64,000 nt of DNA from Comamonadaceae bacterium (GTDB lineage: Bacteria; Pseudomonadota; Gammaproteobacteria; Burkholderiales; Burkholderiaceae_C). Below, piece after piece: positions 51,434 to 60,828 of the stretch. The stretch lies in contig CANGME010000003.1 of the NCBI GenBank assembly GCA_947455145.1, forward strand, positions 1-64,000, in the 5' to 3' direction. The translations under genes and the position numbers were made by a program. A model generated the notes under the pieces. It was not told where the DNA came from. It worked only from the letters and a program-made list of their open reading frames with translations, and did not search any database. How positions within the stretch are numbered: position 1 is the first letter of the stretch; every line of letters begins with the position of its first letter.

Positions 51434-52414
51434 TCAATTTGAATAGGGTGTTCCGCCCCAGCGGCGCGGGGAAAATTTAAACACCTGGGGATCAGTCACA
51501 TCCACGGTGGCCTTGATCCAGCCCATAAAAGGGTAGCCATAGGTCTCGACCCGTGTGAAGTTTTTCACCCATTGCTTGCCCGTAACGTCCAGCAGTGGCT
51601 GGTCAATCTGCTGCAAATGCGTGTCACCGTGTACCAGCACCACCTGCCCCGCAAAGGCCGTGGTTTCTTCACGCAATTGATCGAGAAAATCGCCGTAGCC
51701 GAGCTTGGTGTGCCGGGTGCTGGCGGCTTCCAAACCGGGGTTGCCTTGGATCACGATCATCAGGCCAGCGAGCTTTTTCTCACGCGCGAGTGCAAAGGCC
51801 TGTTGCAACCAAACACGATTGGCCGCGCTGCGCGCCAGATACTCAGCCACTGGGCCACCGGTGCGGTTGGCGCCATGAAAATTATTGCTGCTGCCGGGCA
51901 GGTTCATGCCCACAAACAGCACGCCGCCCGCCTGCCAGCGCACGTTCTCCCGGTAGATGGAAAAAGCCGGAGCGCGGCTCTGGCGCTCCAAAGCCATCTT
52001 GCGTTGGCCCAATGCGTTTTCATCGGCATAGAAAAGTTCACGTAGCTTGGCCAGTCGCTCCATTGGGTCATAGCGGCCATTGTTGGGGCGGTGACAATCG
52101 GTCCAGTCGTTGTCACCCGGCACATAAATGAGGGGCACTTTAGAGGCTTGAAACACACCCAGGATATCGAGAAGCACTTCGTCGCTGCAAACATCGCTGC
52201 CGCTCTTGATGTCGCCGTCGTGCACGACGAAAGCCAGCCCTTCCCGCCCCATGGCGGCCAACATATCGGGCAACTGTTCGCGCTCCCAGTGGCTGTAGGG
52301 CGTGTCGCCAAACAAGCCGAAAGAAACGGGTTGCGAGACGGGCTGCGCGCTCAAGGGCAAGGCCAGCAGCGCCAGGCACGCCGCGATGAAGTGAAACAAG
52401 GCGCACTTCAACAT
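51434..52414 (-). CDS. Exported metallophosphoesterase
   Basis: 326 aa from ATG 52414 with GGGGAGG upstream; the open frame upstream of this is antisense noise over a neighbouring gene. The signal peptide ends near LPLSAQ. Calcineurin-like metal motifs: FGLFGDTPYS (~33-42), VVHDGDIKSG, YVPGDNDWTDC, and VLVHGDTHL late in the protein. Hydrolyses a phosphoester in the periplasm; substrate unknown. Confidence 0.88.
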   Translation of the reverse strand: MLKCALFHFIAACLALLALPLSAQPVSQPVSFGLFGDTPYSHWEREQLPDMLAAMGREGLAFVVHDGDIKSGSDVCSDEVLLDILGVFQASKVPLIYVPGDNDWTDCHRPNNGRYDPMERLAKLRELFYADENALGQRKMALERQSRAPAFSIYRENVRWQAGGVLFVGMNLPGSSNNFHGANRTGGPVAEYLARSAANRVWLQQAFALAREKKLAGLMIVIQGNPGLEAASTRHTKLGYGDFLDQLREETTAFAGQVVLVHGDTHLQQIDQPLLDVTGKQWVKNFTRVETYGYPFMGWIKATVDVTDPQVFKFSPRRWGGTPYSN

Positions 52415-52463
52415 CAAGTGGCCTCCCCTTTGACTTTCAACGCTCAGCGTTCGGCACTGAAGA

Positions 52464-53156
52464 TCACGCCTGGGCGGCCATCTCACCCGCAATTTGACGC
52501 AGAGCCTGCTCAAACACTTCAACCGGCTGTCCGCCTGAAATGAGGTGCCTGTCATTGATGATGACCGCAGGCACGCCGCTGATGCCCGCGCGTTGGTAGA
52601 ACTGCTCGCGCTCGCGCACCTCCAGGCCAAATTCATCGCCATCCAACACATTGCGTGCGCGTGCCTCATCCAGCCCCACTTGGACTGCGAGCTGCACCAA
52701 AACGTCATGGTCTGCCGGGCTTTGACCGTGCGTGAAATAGGCACTCAATATCGCCTTCTTGAGGGCGCGTTGTTGCCCACCCGAAGCAGTCTTGGCATCT
52801 TCCAGCCCCGCCCAATACAGCAGACGGTGCGCGTCAAAGGTGTTGTAGATGCGGCCACGTCCCTCGGGCCGAAACTCAAAGCCCAAATCCGCCCCACGCT
52901 GGCGAATGGCGTCACGGCTTTGCGCTTGTTGCTCGGGCGTGGAGCCGTATTTGCGTGTCAAATTTTCAGACATGTCTTGCCCGCCGGGCGGCATGTCAGG
53001 GTTGATCTCAAAGGGCTGAAAGTGCAAGTCAGCGGTGACGGCATCACTCGCCTGCGCCAGCGCGTTTTCCAGCGCTGTCAAACCAATGACGCACCAGGGG
53101 CAGGAGACGTCGGAGACGATGTCGATTTTGAGATGGGTTTTGGGGGTGCTTGTCAT
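52464..53156 (-). CDS. DsbA-family oxidoreductase (FrnE-like)
   Basis: 230 aa, cytoplasmic thioredoxin-fold protein with a helical insertion. The active site is SCPWC (~18-22) and the cis-Pro loop AGISGVPAVII (~189-199). FEINPDMPPGGQDMSENLTR and AHRLLYWAGLEDAKT match the FrnE/2-hydroxychromene-2-carboxylate isomerase group. FrnE proteins act in disulfide handling and oxidative stress. Divergent from the amidase gene. Confidence 0.92.
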   Translation of the reverse strand: MTSTPKTHLKIDIVSDVSCPWCVIGLTALENALAQASDAVTADLHFQPFEINPDMPPGGQDMSENLTRKYGSTPEQQAQSRDAIRQRGADLGFEFRPEGRGRIYNTFDAHRLLYWAGLEDAKTASGGQQRALKKAILSAYFTHGQSPADHDVLVQLAVQVGLDEARARNVLDGDEFGLEVREREQFYQRAGISGVPAVIINDRHLISGGQPVEVFEQALRQIAGEMAAQA

Positions 53157-53242
53157 GATGTGGGCCTTGTGAAGAAAAGTGATTTTGCCACTGCTCTACC
53201 ATTCACGTCTGAGCGCAGGAAAAGCATCAACTTACACCACCC

Positions 53243-53261
53243 TCATCCCCGCGAAGGCGGA
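53243..53261. repeat. Fragment of a CCCGCGAAGGCGG-type dispersed repeat
   Basis: CTCATCCCCGCGAAGGCGG resembles half of the widely dispersed TCATTCCCGCGAAGGCGGGAA palindrome of Beta/Gammaproteobacteria. A related piece lies at 59644-59670. Located in the divergent spacer before the amidase gene. Confidence 0.5.
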
Positions 53262-53285
53262 AAACCAGACCTGAAGAAGAATCAT

Positions 53286-54569
53286 ATGAACACCAGCCGA
53301 TTACAAGCCATGGACGCCTGGCAACTCAGCCCTCTTTTGACCCGGCGCGAACTCAAAGCCGAAGACTTGGTGCGCGCCTGCCTGGAGCGCATCGCCGAGC
53401 GTGAGGGCACGGTCCACGCCTTCACCCAACTCGACCCCGACGCCGCACTAGCCACCGCCCGCGCGCTGGACGCTGGCCCGGTGCGTGGCCTGCTGCACGG
53501 CTTGCCCATGGGCGTCAAAGACTTGTTTGACACGGCTGATTTCGCCACCACTTACGGCTCAGCCGTGTATGACGGCTACCGCCCCCGCGCAGACGCCTCC
53601 CCCGTGGCCCTGTGCCGCGAAGCCGGGGCGGTGGTGCTGGGCAAAACGGTGAGCACCGAGTTCGCTTACTTCACGCCCGGCCCTACCCGCAACCCGCACA
53701 ACACGGCCCACACGCCGGGTGGCTCGTCCAGCGGCTCGGCGGCGGCGGTGGCCGACAACATGCTGCCGCTCGCCTTGGGCACGCAGACAGCGGGCTCCAT
53801 CATCCGCCCGGCGGCCTACTGCGGTGTGGTGGGCTTCAAGCCCAGTCTGGGGCGGGTGACGAGTGGCGGTGTGAAAAGCCTGTCGCCCACCATGGACATC
53901 GTCGGCGGCTTTGGCCGCAGCGTGCGTGATGTGGGCCTGCTAGGCGCAGTGCTGACGGGTGATGCTCGGTTGAGCGGCTGGAGCGAGGCCGCGCCGATGC
54001 GCATCGGCTTCTTTCAAACGCCCTCATGGCCGCAAGCTGATGACGACGTGCAACGCGCTTGGGCGCAAGCCACCCGCCTCTTGTCTGCCCAAGCCAAGGA
54101 CTGCCAAGACGTGGTGACACCCGACAACTTCGCCGACCTGATCCAGCTGCAAAAAGACGTGATGACCTTTGAGATGGCCCGCGCGCTGAGCCATGAGCGC
54201 ATTCACCACCGTGAGCGCTTGAGCGCGCCCCTGAACAGCTTGCTGGATGACGGCATGGCAATGAGCAGCGAGCGCCACGCCGAGCAACTGCGCACAGTGG
54301 CCCATTGGCGGCATCGCATCGACGCGCTGTTCGAGCGCCACGACGTGCTACTCACCCCCAGCACCACCGGCATTGCGCCCGAGGGCACGGCGACCGGTGA
54401 CCCGCTGTTTTGCCGCAGCTGGTCTATCTTGGGCCTGCCCAGCGTGCATTTGCCCTTTGCTACCGGCCAAAAGGGCTTGCCAGTCGGCTTGCAACTGGTG
54501 GGGCGCTTCGGCCAAGACCACCAGCTGCTAGCAGCGGCGCAGTGGGTGCATGAGCGCTTGAAGGAGTGA
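53286..54569 (+). CDS. Amidase (amidase-signature family)
   Basis: 427 aa from ATG 53286 (MNTSRLQAMDAWQLSPLLTR); a longer frame upstream is antisense to the DsbA-family gene. The Ser-Ser-Lys catalytic machinery is visible: Lys in LPMGVKDLFDT (~80), the amidase block THTPGGSSSGSAAAVADN-like region (~140-155; cis-Ser), and LGTQTAGSIIRPAAYCG (nucleophile Ser ~173). Hydrolyses an amide to acid and ammonia; the substrate is unknown, and the family also includes GatA-like and carbamoyl hydrolases. Confidence 0.93.
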   Translation: MNTSRLQAMDAWQLSPLLTRRELKAEDLVRACLERIAEREGTVHAFTQLDPDAALATARALDAGPVRGLLHGLPMGVKDLFDTADFATTYGSAVYDGYRPRADASPVALCREAGAVVLGKTVSTEFAYFTPGPTRNPHNTAHTPGGSSSGSAAAVADNMLPLALGTQTAGSIIRPAAYCGVVGFKPSLGRVTSGGVKSLSPTMDIVGGFGRSVRDVGLLGAVLTGDARLSGWSEAAPMRIGFFQTPSWPQADDDVQRAWAQATRLLSAQAKDCQDVVTPDNFADLIQLQKDVMTFEMARALSHERIHHRERLSAPLNSLLDDGMAMSSERHAEQLRTVAHWRHRIDALFERHDVLLTPSTTGIAPEGTATGDPLFCRSWSILGLPSVHLPFATGQKGLPVGLQLVGRFGQDHQLLAAAQWVHERLKE

Positions 54570-54589
54570 AGATCAAGCGCGGTGACCTG

Positions 54590-55615
54590 TTATTTCGTCA
54601 AGCCCTTGGCCTCTAACCACTTTTGAATCACGGCTGCAATGTCGCCGCTGTTCTTGTCCATCATCATCATGTGGCTGTTGCCTTTGATGCCTATCGCGGG
54701 CAGGTTAATCAACTCAGGCGAGCCGCCTGCGGCTCGGATGGACGCTTGAAACTTGACGTTGTTGGCTCTGATGGTTGGCCAGCGGGAGTCGCCGTCAATG
54801 AAGTCACCATAAATGCTGACGTTGGGCGTGTTTTTGAGTGCGGCGGCGTTGGCAGGGTCACCGATGCCTGCGGGCTCAACCAACACCAGCGCTTTGACTT
54901 TGTCAGGACGCGCTTGCGCCACTTGGTAGGCGAAGGGGCCGCCCTGCGAATGCGCCAGCACGATGCAGGGGCACACCTTATCGACCAGGGCTATGTAGGC
55001 AGCAATGGTGGGCGCGTCGGTACTCGTCCAGCGCGGCACGCCTTGCTTGGTGAAATTGTCGTAGCCCTCTAGCGGAAACTGCGCGCCGGGCATGGGCTTC
55101 ATCTTGGCCACGTCCTTGTTGTAAGAGCCTGCGCCTGTGCCAATGCGAAAGCGCTCAAACGGGTTTTCTTTGGTCAAAAACACGGGCGCTGTTTTGGTGA
55201 CTTCTGGGTACATGGCCCAGCCTGATCGGCCCCGCTCGGCCGCGTCTGAGTTGTAAACCGTCCAGCCTTGCTTGATGAAGTAATTCACCCAGCCCTCGCC
55301 CCCATCGGGCTTGGTCTCGTAAGTCACGCCGGTGAGGCCGCCGCCGTGCCACATGAGCAGCGGGAGCTTGCCTTTTTCAACGGCGGGCACAAAGTACTGC
55401 ACGTACATTTGCTCGACTTGATAGACCCCATTCGGGTCAATTTTGGCGGGCACACCGCCTGCCGCAAAGACCACTTCTTTGATGGGCAAGCCAGACAGCG
55501 TGACCTCGCGCCCACCCACATGGAACGAGCCCATGTCTTTGATGGCCAAGCCCCCTTGCTGGGTCGCGCAGCCCGAGGCGAGTGCGACTAAAAGTATCGA
55601 GAAAATGCGTTTCAT
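54590..55615 (-). CDS. Alpha/beta hydrolase lipoprotein, paralogue of 17775-18833
   Basis: 341 aa with lipoprotein signal MKRIFSILLVALASGCATQQ (Cys ~16). The nucleophile elbow is VLAHSQGGPFAY (Ser ~219), the oxyanion region WHGGGLTGVTYET, and the late His GIKGNSHMMMMDKNS. Shares SFHVGGREV and VEQMYVQYF with the paralogue. Convergent with the amidase gene, followed in transcription by nothing obvious. Probable envelope-anchored esterase. Confidence 0.88.
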   Translation of the reverse strand: MKRIFSILLVALASGCATQQGGLAIKDMGSFHVGGREVTLSGLPIKEVVFAAGGVPAKIDPNGVYQVEQMYVQYFVPAVEKGKLPLLMWHGGGLTGVTYETKPDGGEGWVNYFIKQGWTVYNSDAAERGRSGWAMYPEVTKTAPVFLTKENPFERFRIGTGAGSYNKDVAKMKPMPGAQFPLEGYDNFTKQGVPRWTSTDAPTIAAYIALVDKVCPCIVLAHSQGGPFAYQVAQARPDKVKALVLVEPAGIGDPANAAALKNTPNVSIYGDFIDGDSRWPTIRANNVKFQASIRAAGGSPELINLPAIGIKGNSHMMMMDKNSGDIAAVIQKWLEAKGLTK

Positions 55616-55662
55616 CTTGTCTCCTTCTGTGGTTAATAACGTATGGCTTGAAATCCAAAATC

Positions 55663-56565
55663 TTAAGGGTGCGATGCCCGCACCAGCTCCAGCACAGCAG
55701 CAGCAAACACCTCGGGCACTTCTTGCGGCATGTTGTGGCCCACGCCGGGCACCACGCGGTGTGAGCGCGGCCCGGTGAAGTTGGCCGCGTGGGCGCTTGC
55801 GGGTGACGGCACGCGCACACCATCATCAGCACCATCAAAGGTGATGGTGGGCACGGTGATGGGGGGTTGCTTTGCCAGACGTGCTTCGATGTCCAGGTAA
55901 GCCGGGTCGCCCGCCGCCAGCGCAAAGCGGTGACGGTAGGACTGAATCACCACCTCCACAAAATCGGGGTTGTCAAACGCGGCGGCACTTCGCTCGAAAA
56001 CCTCTTGGCTGAAGTTCCAGGTCGGCGACCACTGCTGCCACAGCAGGTGCGTCACAGCGCGTCGATCCTTCTGTAAACCCGCATGGCCCCGCTCGCTGTG
56101 AAAATAGTATTGATACCACAGCATGTGCTCGCTCTCAGGCACATCAGGCACCATGGCCCGCGCAATGTTCTGGATGTTGTAGCTGTTAAATGAGAGCAAA
56201 CCCGAACAACGCTCAGGCCAGAGCGCGGCGACAACACAGGCCGCACGGCCACCCCAGTCGTACCCCGCCAAGACGGCCTGCGGAATTGCCAAGGCATCCA
56301 TCAGCGCCAGCAAATCAGCACCCAGCGCCGCCTGCTCGCCTGAGCGCGGTGTATTCGCACTTAAAAATCGGGTCGGACCAAAACCACGCAAATAAGGCAC
56401 GATGACCCGGCAACCGGCTGCCGCAAGAATGGGGGCGACCTCAGCGTAAGCATGGATGTCATAGGGAAATCCGTGCATGAGAAACACAGGCGTGCCGTCA
56501 TTCGGCCCGTATTCGGCATAGGCTATCTCCAGCACGCCGGCGTGGATTTTTTTCAGTGATGGCAT
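55663..56565 (-). CDS. Alpha/beta hydrolase with Asp nucleophile (epoxide hydrolase/dehalogenase-like)
   Basis: 300 aa from ATG 56565. The oxyanion motif is FLMHGFPYD (~28-36) and the elbow LAGYDWGGRAA (~98-108) has Asp at the nucleophile position as in epoxide hydrolases and haloacid/haloalkane dehalogenases. The late His lies in VPGVGHNMPQEVPE. Substrate unknown. The gene is upstream of the lipoprotein hydrolase on the same strand, 47 nt apart. Confidence 0.88.
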   Translation of the reverse strand: MPSLKKIHAGVLEIAYAEYGPNDGTPVFLMHGFPYDIHAYAEVAPILAAAGCRVIVPYLRGFGPTRFLSANTPRSGEQAALGADLLALMDALAIPQAVLAGYDWGGRAACVVAALWPERCSGLLSFNSYNIQNIARAMVPDVPESEHMLWYQYYFHSERGHAGLQKDRRAVTHLLWQQWSPTWNFSQEVFERSAAAFDNPDFVEVVIQSYRHRFALAAGDPAYLDIEARLAKQPPITVPTITFDGADDGVRVPSPASAHAANFTGPRSHRVVPGVGHNMPQEVPEVFAAAVLELVRASHP

Positions 56566-56643
56566 CGATGCTCCAGTGGCTTGGTTAGCACTCAAGCGTA
56601 ACGCAACGCCTCCCGGGTCCGATGCTTCGTTGAAGTACACGGA

Positions 56644-58149
56644 TCAAGCTTGCAGCAACGGCCTTAAAGCTTGAATCCGTGGCAGCGTTTCCAATTCAAA
56701 GACAGCCCGAATCAGCTGCTTGGTTTTGACTTGCCCCAGCACCGGATTCATCAAGTCAAGGGCCTTGTCGATCACTTCTTGACGCGTCATGGGGTTGCGC
56801 GGTGTGCCGCGTACCGCCTCCACTTTCTCCGACATGCGCGTGCCGTCTTTGAGGACCACTTCGACGATGGCGACGCGAGTGGGCAGTAGTGCTGCCAGCG
56901 ACTCGTCTTTCACCAAAACCACCTTGCTGCGCTGCGCCAAGGTGAGCGGGTCTTGCATGCGGGCTTTGTCATGCGCCGCCTTGAAGGACGCGGTGCGATC
57001 CATCAGCATCACGGCCATCATGTGTTGCAAGCAAATATCAGGAATGTCGCGGTTATCCACCACTTTGGCGGAAGAGGGTTCAAGCCGAACGATGAGCTCG
57101 GCCACATCATTTGCCGTAAAGCGTTGCTTGGCTTGAATCAACTCAAGTGCATCCAGCGGGGCTTGAATGGGGGAGCCAACCGTCCACTTCTTGATGTCGG
57201 TTAGCGACACCTCATAGCGCTTGCCTAGCTCGTCGATCAGCAGCTCGGTTTTAGCGGTGGGGGCATACGCTTCGAAGAAATTGTCGACGCCCGAAAACAC
57301 GTCTTGAATGCCGTTCCAACCCGTGCGCACCAACAGCGCAGACGTCACGCCACTGCGTGCGGGCATGCCGCCAAACACAAAGGCTTTTTCAATGTGGTCC
57401 ACATCTCTGCGCCATGAGGCAATGCCGGACGACTGTTGAGCCGTGTAGTCCAGCATCCAGCGCATTTGTTCGGCGTTTAGACCTGCCAGACTGCCAGCCG
57501 TTGCAGCGGCCCCAAACACACCAGCAATGCTGTGTGAACTTTTGTGGCTGGTGTAGCTGAAGGTCGGCCCGCCCATGGCCATCAACACGCGTGTGCCGAT
57601 GTCGTAGCCCAGCACCACCGAGCGCAGGAACTGCGCCCCACTGGCGTTGAAATATTCACCGCAAGCCCAAGCCGCCGGGACGATGGCACAGCCCGGATGA
57701 GAACGCGAGCGGGAGTGCGAGTCATCGGTTTCATCCGCATGCGCCATGACGCCGTGGACCAGTGCTGCGTCAATCGGACCTGCGCTACGCTTGCTGCCAA
57801 TGACCGAACACTTACCCGGTGAGACGTGTTGCTGCAGGTAGCGGTACGCGGCCTTGCCGGGCTCCAACTTGCCGCCGGAGACGATGGCCGCCAGCGTGTC
57901 CAAAATGTGCTGCTTGGCATGCTCAATCACCTCCACGGCTAAGGGGCTGACAGCCGCTTGCGCCATGTGCTCGCTGAGCAGGCGCATGGTCTCACCCAAG
58001 TCCTGCTTGGCACCCGCCGCGTGTGCCGTCGTGTTGAGAAATGGCAGAGCGCTGGCTGCACTTGCCGCACTTGCTGCGGCACCTCGCTTCAAGACAGAGC
58101 GCCTGTCCATGAGGTTCAGGGCGGAGAGTAATAGCGGTGTTTTATGCAT
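56644..58149 (-). CDS. MmgE/PrpD-family protein with Tat signal
   Basis: 501 aa. The N-terminus has the twin-arginine motif DRRSVLKRGAAASAASAASA, so export is predicted. The body is a MmgE/PrpD (2-methylcitrate dehydratase-like) fold: HVMAHADETDDSHSRSRSHP-like segment (~130-150; DETDD) and GYDIGTRVLMAMGG. Known members act on citrate-like or itaconate-like acids in the cytoplasm, so a Tat-exported member is uncommon. Another activity is possible. Confidence 0.87.
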   Translation of the reverse strand: MHKTPLLLSALNLMDRRSVLKRGAAASAASAASALPFLNTTAHAAGAKQDLGETMRLLSEHMAQAAVSPLAVEVIEHAKQHILDTLAAIVSGGKLEPGKAAYRYLQQHVSPGKCSVIGSKRSAGPIDAALVHGVMAHADETDDSHSRSRSHPGCAIVPAAWACGEYFNASGAQFLRSVVLGYDIGTRVLMAMGGPTFSYTSHKSSHSIAGVFGAAATAGSLAGLNAEQMRWMLDYTAQQSSGIASWRRDVDHIEKAFVFGGMPARSGVTSALLVRTGWNGIQDVFSGVDNFFEAYAPTAKTELLIDELGKRYEVSLTDIKKWTVGSPIQAPLDALELIQAKQRFTANDVAELIVRLEPSSAKVVDNRDIPDICLQHMMAVMLMDRTASFKAAHDKARMQDPLTLAQRSKVVLVKDESLAALLPTRVAIVEVVLKDGTRMSEKVEAVRGTPRNPMTRQEVIDKALDLMNPVLGQVKTKQLIRAVFELETLPRIQALRPLLQA

Positions 58150-58214
58150 CCGCGCAGTATCCGCAAAGGCAAAACACTGTCAATTAGGGTTCACACGGTT
58201 AGGACAACGGTAGC

Positions 58215-59423
58215 TCAAGATGTCGTTGCAACCGGCGCTTTAAGGCGCCAAACCCGCCACGCACACACCGTGGCCAACACACTGCTGACCAGCGACGCCC
58301 AAAACACGCTGGCCAAGCCGTAGTGGGACGTCAACGCGCCACCAAACAAGCCGCCCAGCACCCCGGGCAGGCCGTAGCCTAGCGCGGTGTAGAGCGCCTG
58401 GCCTCGCCCGCGCAGGCTACCGGGGAAGTGGTGAGACAAAAGCGCGATGCACACCGAATGGTGCGTGGCAAAGGTGACGGCGTGCAGAATCTGCGCCAGC
58501 AGCAGCACTGGCCACACCGCTACGAACGAAGCGGTGAGCCCCATGCGCAGCGTCAGCACGCCGCCGCACAGCACCAGCCAGGCGCTTAGACTGAGCCAGG
58601 GCAACCAGCGGCTTTGGGTGTAGAACCAAATGATCTCGGCCACCACACAGGCCGCCCACATCAGGCCGATAACGGTTTTGCTGTAGCCGTTGGCGTCCAG
58701 AAAAAGCGAGAAATAAATGTAGATGCCCATGTGGCCCAGCACATGAAAAAACACCGAGGCAAAGAGCCATTGCACCGGGCGCTTTTGCAGGATGGGTAGC
58801 ACCGATTTTTTGGATTCATGGCTGGGCACGGCCTCTTTGTGGCTCGGCAGTAGCCAAGCACTCACAGTTAACGCCAGCAATGACAGTGTGGTCCAGGCAG
58901 GGAAATGCCCCAGTCCATAAGCCTCGAACCAGGCACCCGCAAGAAAGACCGTCACCAAAAAACCCAGGGAACCCCACAGCCGCACACGGCCATAGCGCTT
59001 GGCATCAAACGTGCCGCCGCTGCTCACCAAGTGGGCCATGGCGGCCTCGCTCATGGGCATGATGGCGCTGGTTTGAAACAGCATGAAAAAGAGCACCACG
59101 GCCAACCAGCCAAAGCCTTTATCAAACCACAGGCCGATGGACAACACCAAGGCGGCGACAGCGGCAAAACGCAGCAATTTCACGCGCTCCCCCGTGTGGT
59201 CGCTCAGCCAGCCCCAACCGTAGGGGGCGATCAGGCGTGTAGCAGCCTGCACGGCGGTGAGCAACCCAATGGCGACCAGGCTGTAGCCCAGGTCTTTAAG
59301 CCACAGGGTCAAGTAGGGGTTGAAGAACCCAATGTGCGCGAAGTAGGTGGCTGAGAGCGCTGCGAAGGGCAGCAGCGGCCGTATGGAGGCCGTGGGAACA
59401 GAGACGGTTTTAGGTGAAGACAC
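58215..59423 (-). CDS. MFS transporter (12 TM)
   Basis: 402 aa, twelve hydrophobic helices in two halves with a central loop LPSHKEAVPSHESKKSVLPI (~195-214). The first loop has LWLKDLGYSLVAIGLLTAVQ and GWLSDHTGERVKLLRFAA, the MFS motif-A region. Most like the 3-phenylpropionate/nucleoside-type MFS_1-like group (HcaT). Substrate unknown. Lies 14 nt before a tautomerase gene on the same strand. Confidence 0.9.
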   Translation of the reverse strand: MSSPKTVSVPTASIRPLLPFAALSATYFAHIGFFNPYLTLWLKDLGYSLVAIGLLTAVQAATRLIAPYGWGWLSDHTGERVKLLRFAAVAALVLSIGLWFDKGFGWLAVVLFFMLFQTSAIMPMSEAAMAHLVSSGGTFDAKRYGRVRLWGSLGFLVTVFLAGAWFEAYGLGHFPAWTTLSLLALTVSAWLLPSHKEAVPSHESKKSVLPILQKRPVQWLFASVFFHVLGHMGIYIYFSLFLDANGYSKTVIGLMWAACVVAEIIWFYTQSRWLPWLSLSAWLVLCGGVLTLRMGLTASFVAVWPVLLLAQILHAVTFATHHSVCIALLSHHFPGSLRGRGQALYTALGYGLPGVLGGLFGGALTSHYGLASVFWASLVSSVLATVCAWRVWRLKAPVATTS

Positions 59424-59437
59424 AAGGGCCAGTCGCC

Positions 59438-59626
59438 CTACTTCTTGTCGCTCCAGAACACGCCACCCGAGGCCCAGTTAGATTTTTTAACTTCGGTCAG
59501 CACAATTTCCACGGACTCAGGCTTGGAGCCCAGTGACTGGACTGTGGCTTCGGTCAGGGCGGTGACAAAAGCTTGCTTTTGTTCGGGCGTGCGGCCTTCA
59601 AACATTTCAACGTGGATGGTGGGCAT
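59438..59626 (-). CDS. 4-oxalocrotonate tautomerase-family protein
   Basis: 62 aa. Pro follows the initiator Met (MPTIHVEMFEGRTPEQKQAF), so the amino-terminal proline can serve as the catalytic base. The size is that of a single 4-OT subunit, normally a hexamer. The C-terminal IVLTEVKKSNWASGG matches the family. Interconverts keto/enol forms of unsaturated acids; a physiological role in aromatic degradation is typical but not shown here. Confidence 0.93.
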   Translation of the reverse strand: MPTIHVEMFEGRTPEQKQAFVTALTEATVQSLGSKPESVEIVLTEVKKSNWASGGVFWSDKK

Positions 59627-59643
59627 GGTCTAACTCTGTTTAT

Positions 59644-59670
59644 CACTCCCCCGAAGGCGGGAATGACGGG
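59644..59670. repeat. Fragment of a CCCGCGAAGGCGG-type dispersed repeat
   Basis: CACTCCCCCGAAGGCGGGAATGACGGG-type sequence containing CCGAAGGCGGGAATGACGG, related to the fragment at 53243-53261. Sits between the tautomerase and aroC genes. Confidence 0.55.
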
Positions 59671-59685
59671 TTGATAAAAATGGTT

Positions 59686-60780
59686 TTAAGCTTGTGCAGG
59701 AATAGGTGGGAACGGCAGCTTCACATCACCACACTGCGCGCGGTGGCGCAGCGCATGCTCCATCACCACCAGGGCCAGCATGGCCTCGGCAATCGGCGTG
59801 GCGCGAATGCCGACGCAAGGGTCGTGGCGGCCTTTGGTGATGACCTCGGTGCTGTGGCCTTCGACGTCAATCGACTCGCGTGGCGACAGGATCGAGCTGG
59901 TGGGTTTGATGGCGATGGACACTTCCAGGTCTTGCCCGGTGCTGATGCCGCCCAACACACCGCCCGCGTTGTTGGCGCGAAAGCCATCTGGCGAGAGCGA
60001 GTCACCATGCGTGGTGCCGCGCTGCGCCACGCTGGCAAAGCCCGCGCCAATCTCCACGCCCTTGACGGCGTTGATGCCCATCATGGCCCAGGCGATATCG
60101 GCGTCCATCTTGTCAAACAGGGGCTCGCCCAGGCCCACGGGAACGTTAGACGCGCTGACGCGGATGCGTGCACCGCAGGAGTCACCCACTTTGCGCAAAG
60201 CGTTCATGTAGTCCTCTAGCGCCGACACATCAGCTGCTGGTGCAAAGAAAGGGTTGTGGTGCACGTGATCCCAAGACTCAAACGCCACCGGCAGCTCGCC
60301 GATCTGCGTCATGCAACCGCGAAACACCGTGCCGTATTGGGCGTGCAGCCATTTCTTGGCCACCGCGCCCGCCGCCACCATGGGTGCGGTCATGCGAGCG
60401 GAAGAGCGGCCACCGCCGCGAGGGTCACGAATGCCGTACTTGTGCCAGTAGGTGTAGTCCGCATGGCCAGGGCGAAAGGTTTGCAGAATGTTGCCGTAAT
60501 CTTTGCTGCGCTGATCGGTGTTTTTGATGAGCAGGCAGATGGGTGTGCCGGTGGTCTTGCCCTCGTACACGCCGCTCAAAATCTCCACCGCGTCGGGCTC
60601 GTTGCGCTGGGTGACGAATTTAGAGGTGCCGGGGCGACGCCGGTCCAGATCGGGCTGGATGTCGGCCTCGCTCAAAAGCATGCCCGGCGGGCAGCCGTCA
60701 ATCACGCAGCCAATGGCTGGGCCGTGGGATTCACCAAAGTTGGTGACTGCGAAGAGATGTCCGAAGGTGTTGCCGCTCAT
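59686..60780 (-). CDS. aroC: Chorismate synthase
   Basis: 364 aa. Catalyses the last common step of aromatic amino acid synthesis, EPSP to chorismate, with reduced FMN. All signatures are present: [18 protein letters not shown] (~16-33), [19 protein letters not shown] (~125-143), and [20 protein letters not shown] with the following IKPTSSI. Length matches bacterial AroC. The start ATG at 60780 begins [18 protein letters not shown]. Confidence 0.98.
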   Translation of the reverse strand: MSGNTFGHLFAVTNFGESHGPAIGCVIDGCPPGMLLSEADIQPDLDRRRPGTSKFVTQRNEPDAVEILSGVYEGKTTGTPICLLIKNTDQRSKDYGNILQTFRPGHADYTYWHKYGIRDPRGGGRSSARMTAPMVAAGAVAKKWLHAQYGTVFRGCMTQIGELPVAFESWDHVHHNPFFAPAADVSALEDYMNALRKVGDSCGARIRVSASNVPVGLGEPLFDKMDADIAWAMMGINAVKGVEIGAGFASVAQRGTTHGDSLSPDGFRANNAGGVLGGISTGQDLEVSIAIKPTSSILSPRESIDVEGHSTEVITKGRHDPCVGIRATPIAEAMLALVVMEHALRHRAQCGDVKLPFPPIPAQA

Positions 60781-60828
60781 GGGGTGAGATTATCCCAGAG
60801 CGGCGCAGCCCTGTCCGAAATCAGTAGC

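Noticed and set aside
52415-52744. N-terminal extension of the metallophosphoesterase
   Set aside because: No family similarity, overlaps the neighbouring gene, and a strong ribosome site plus signal peptide mark ATG 52414.
52545-53285. N-terminal extension of the amidase
   Set aside because: The open frame runs antisense through the DsbA-family gene; the amidase family begins at the ATG at 53286.
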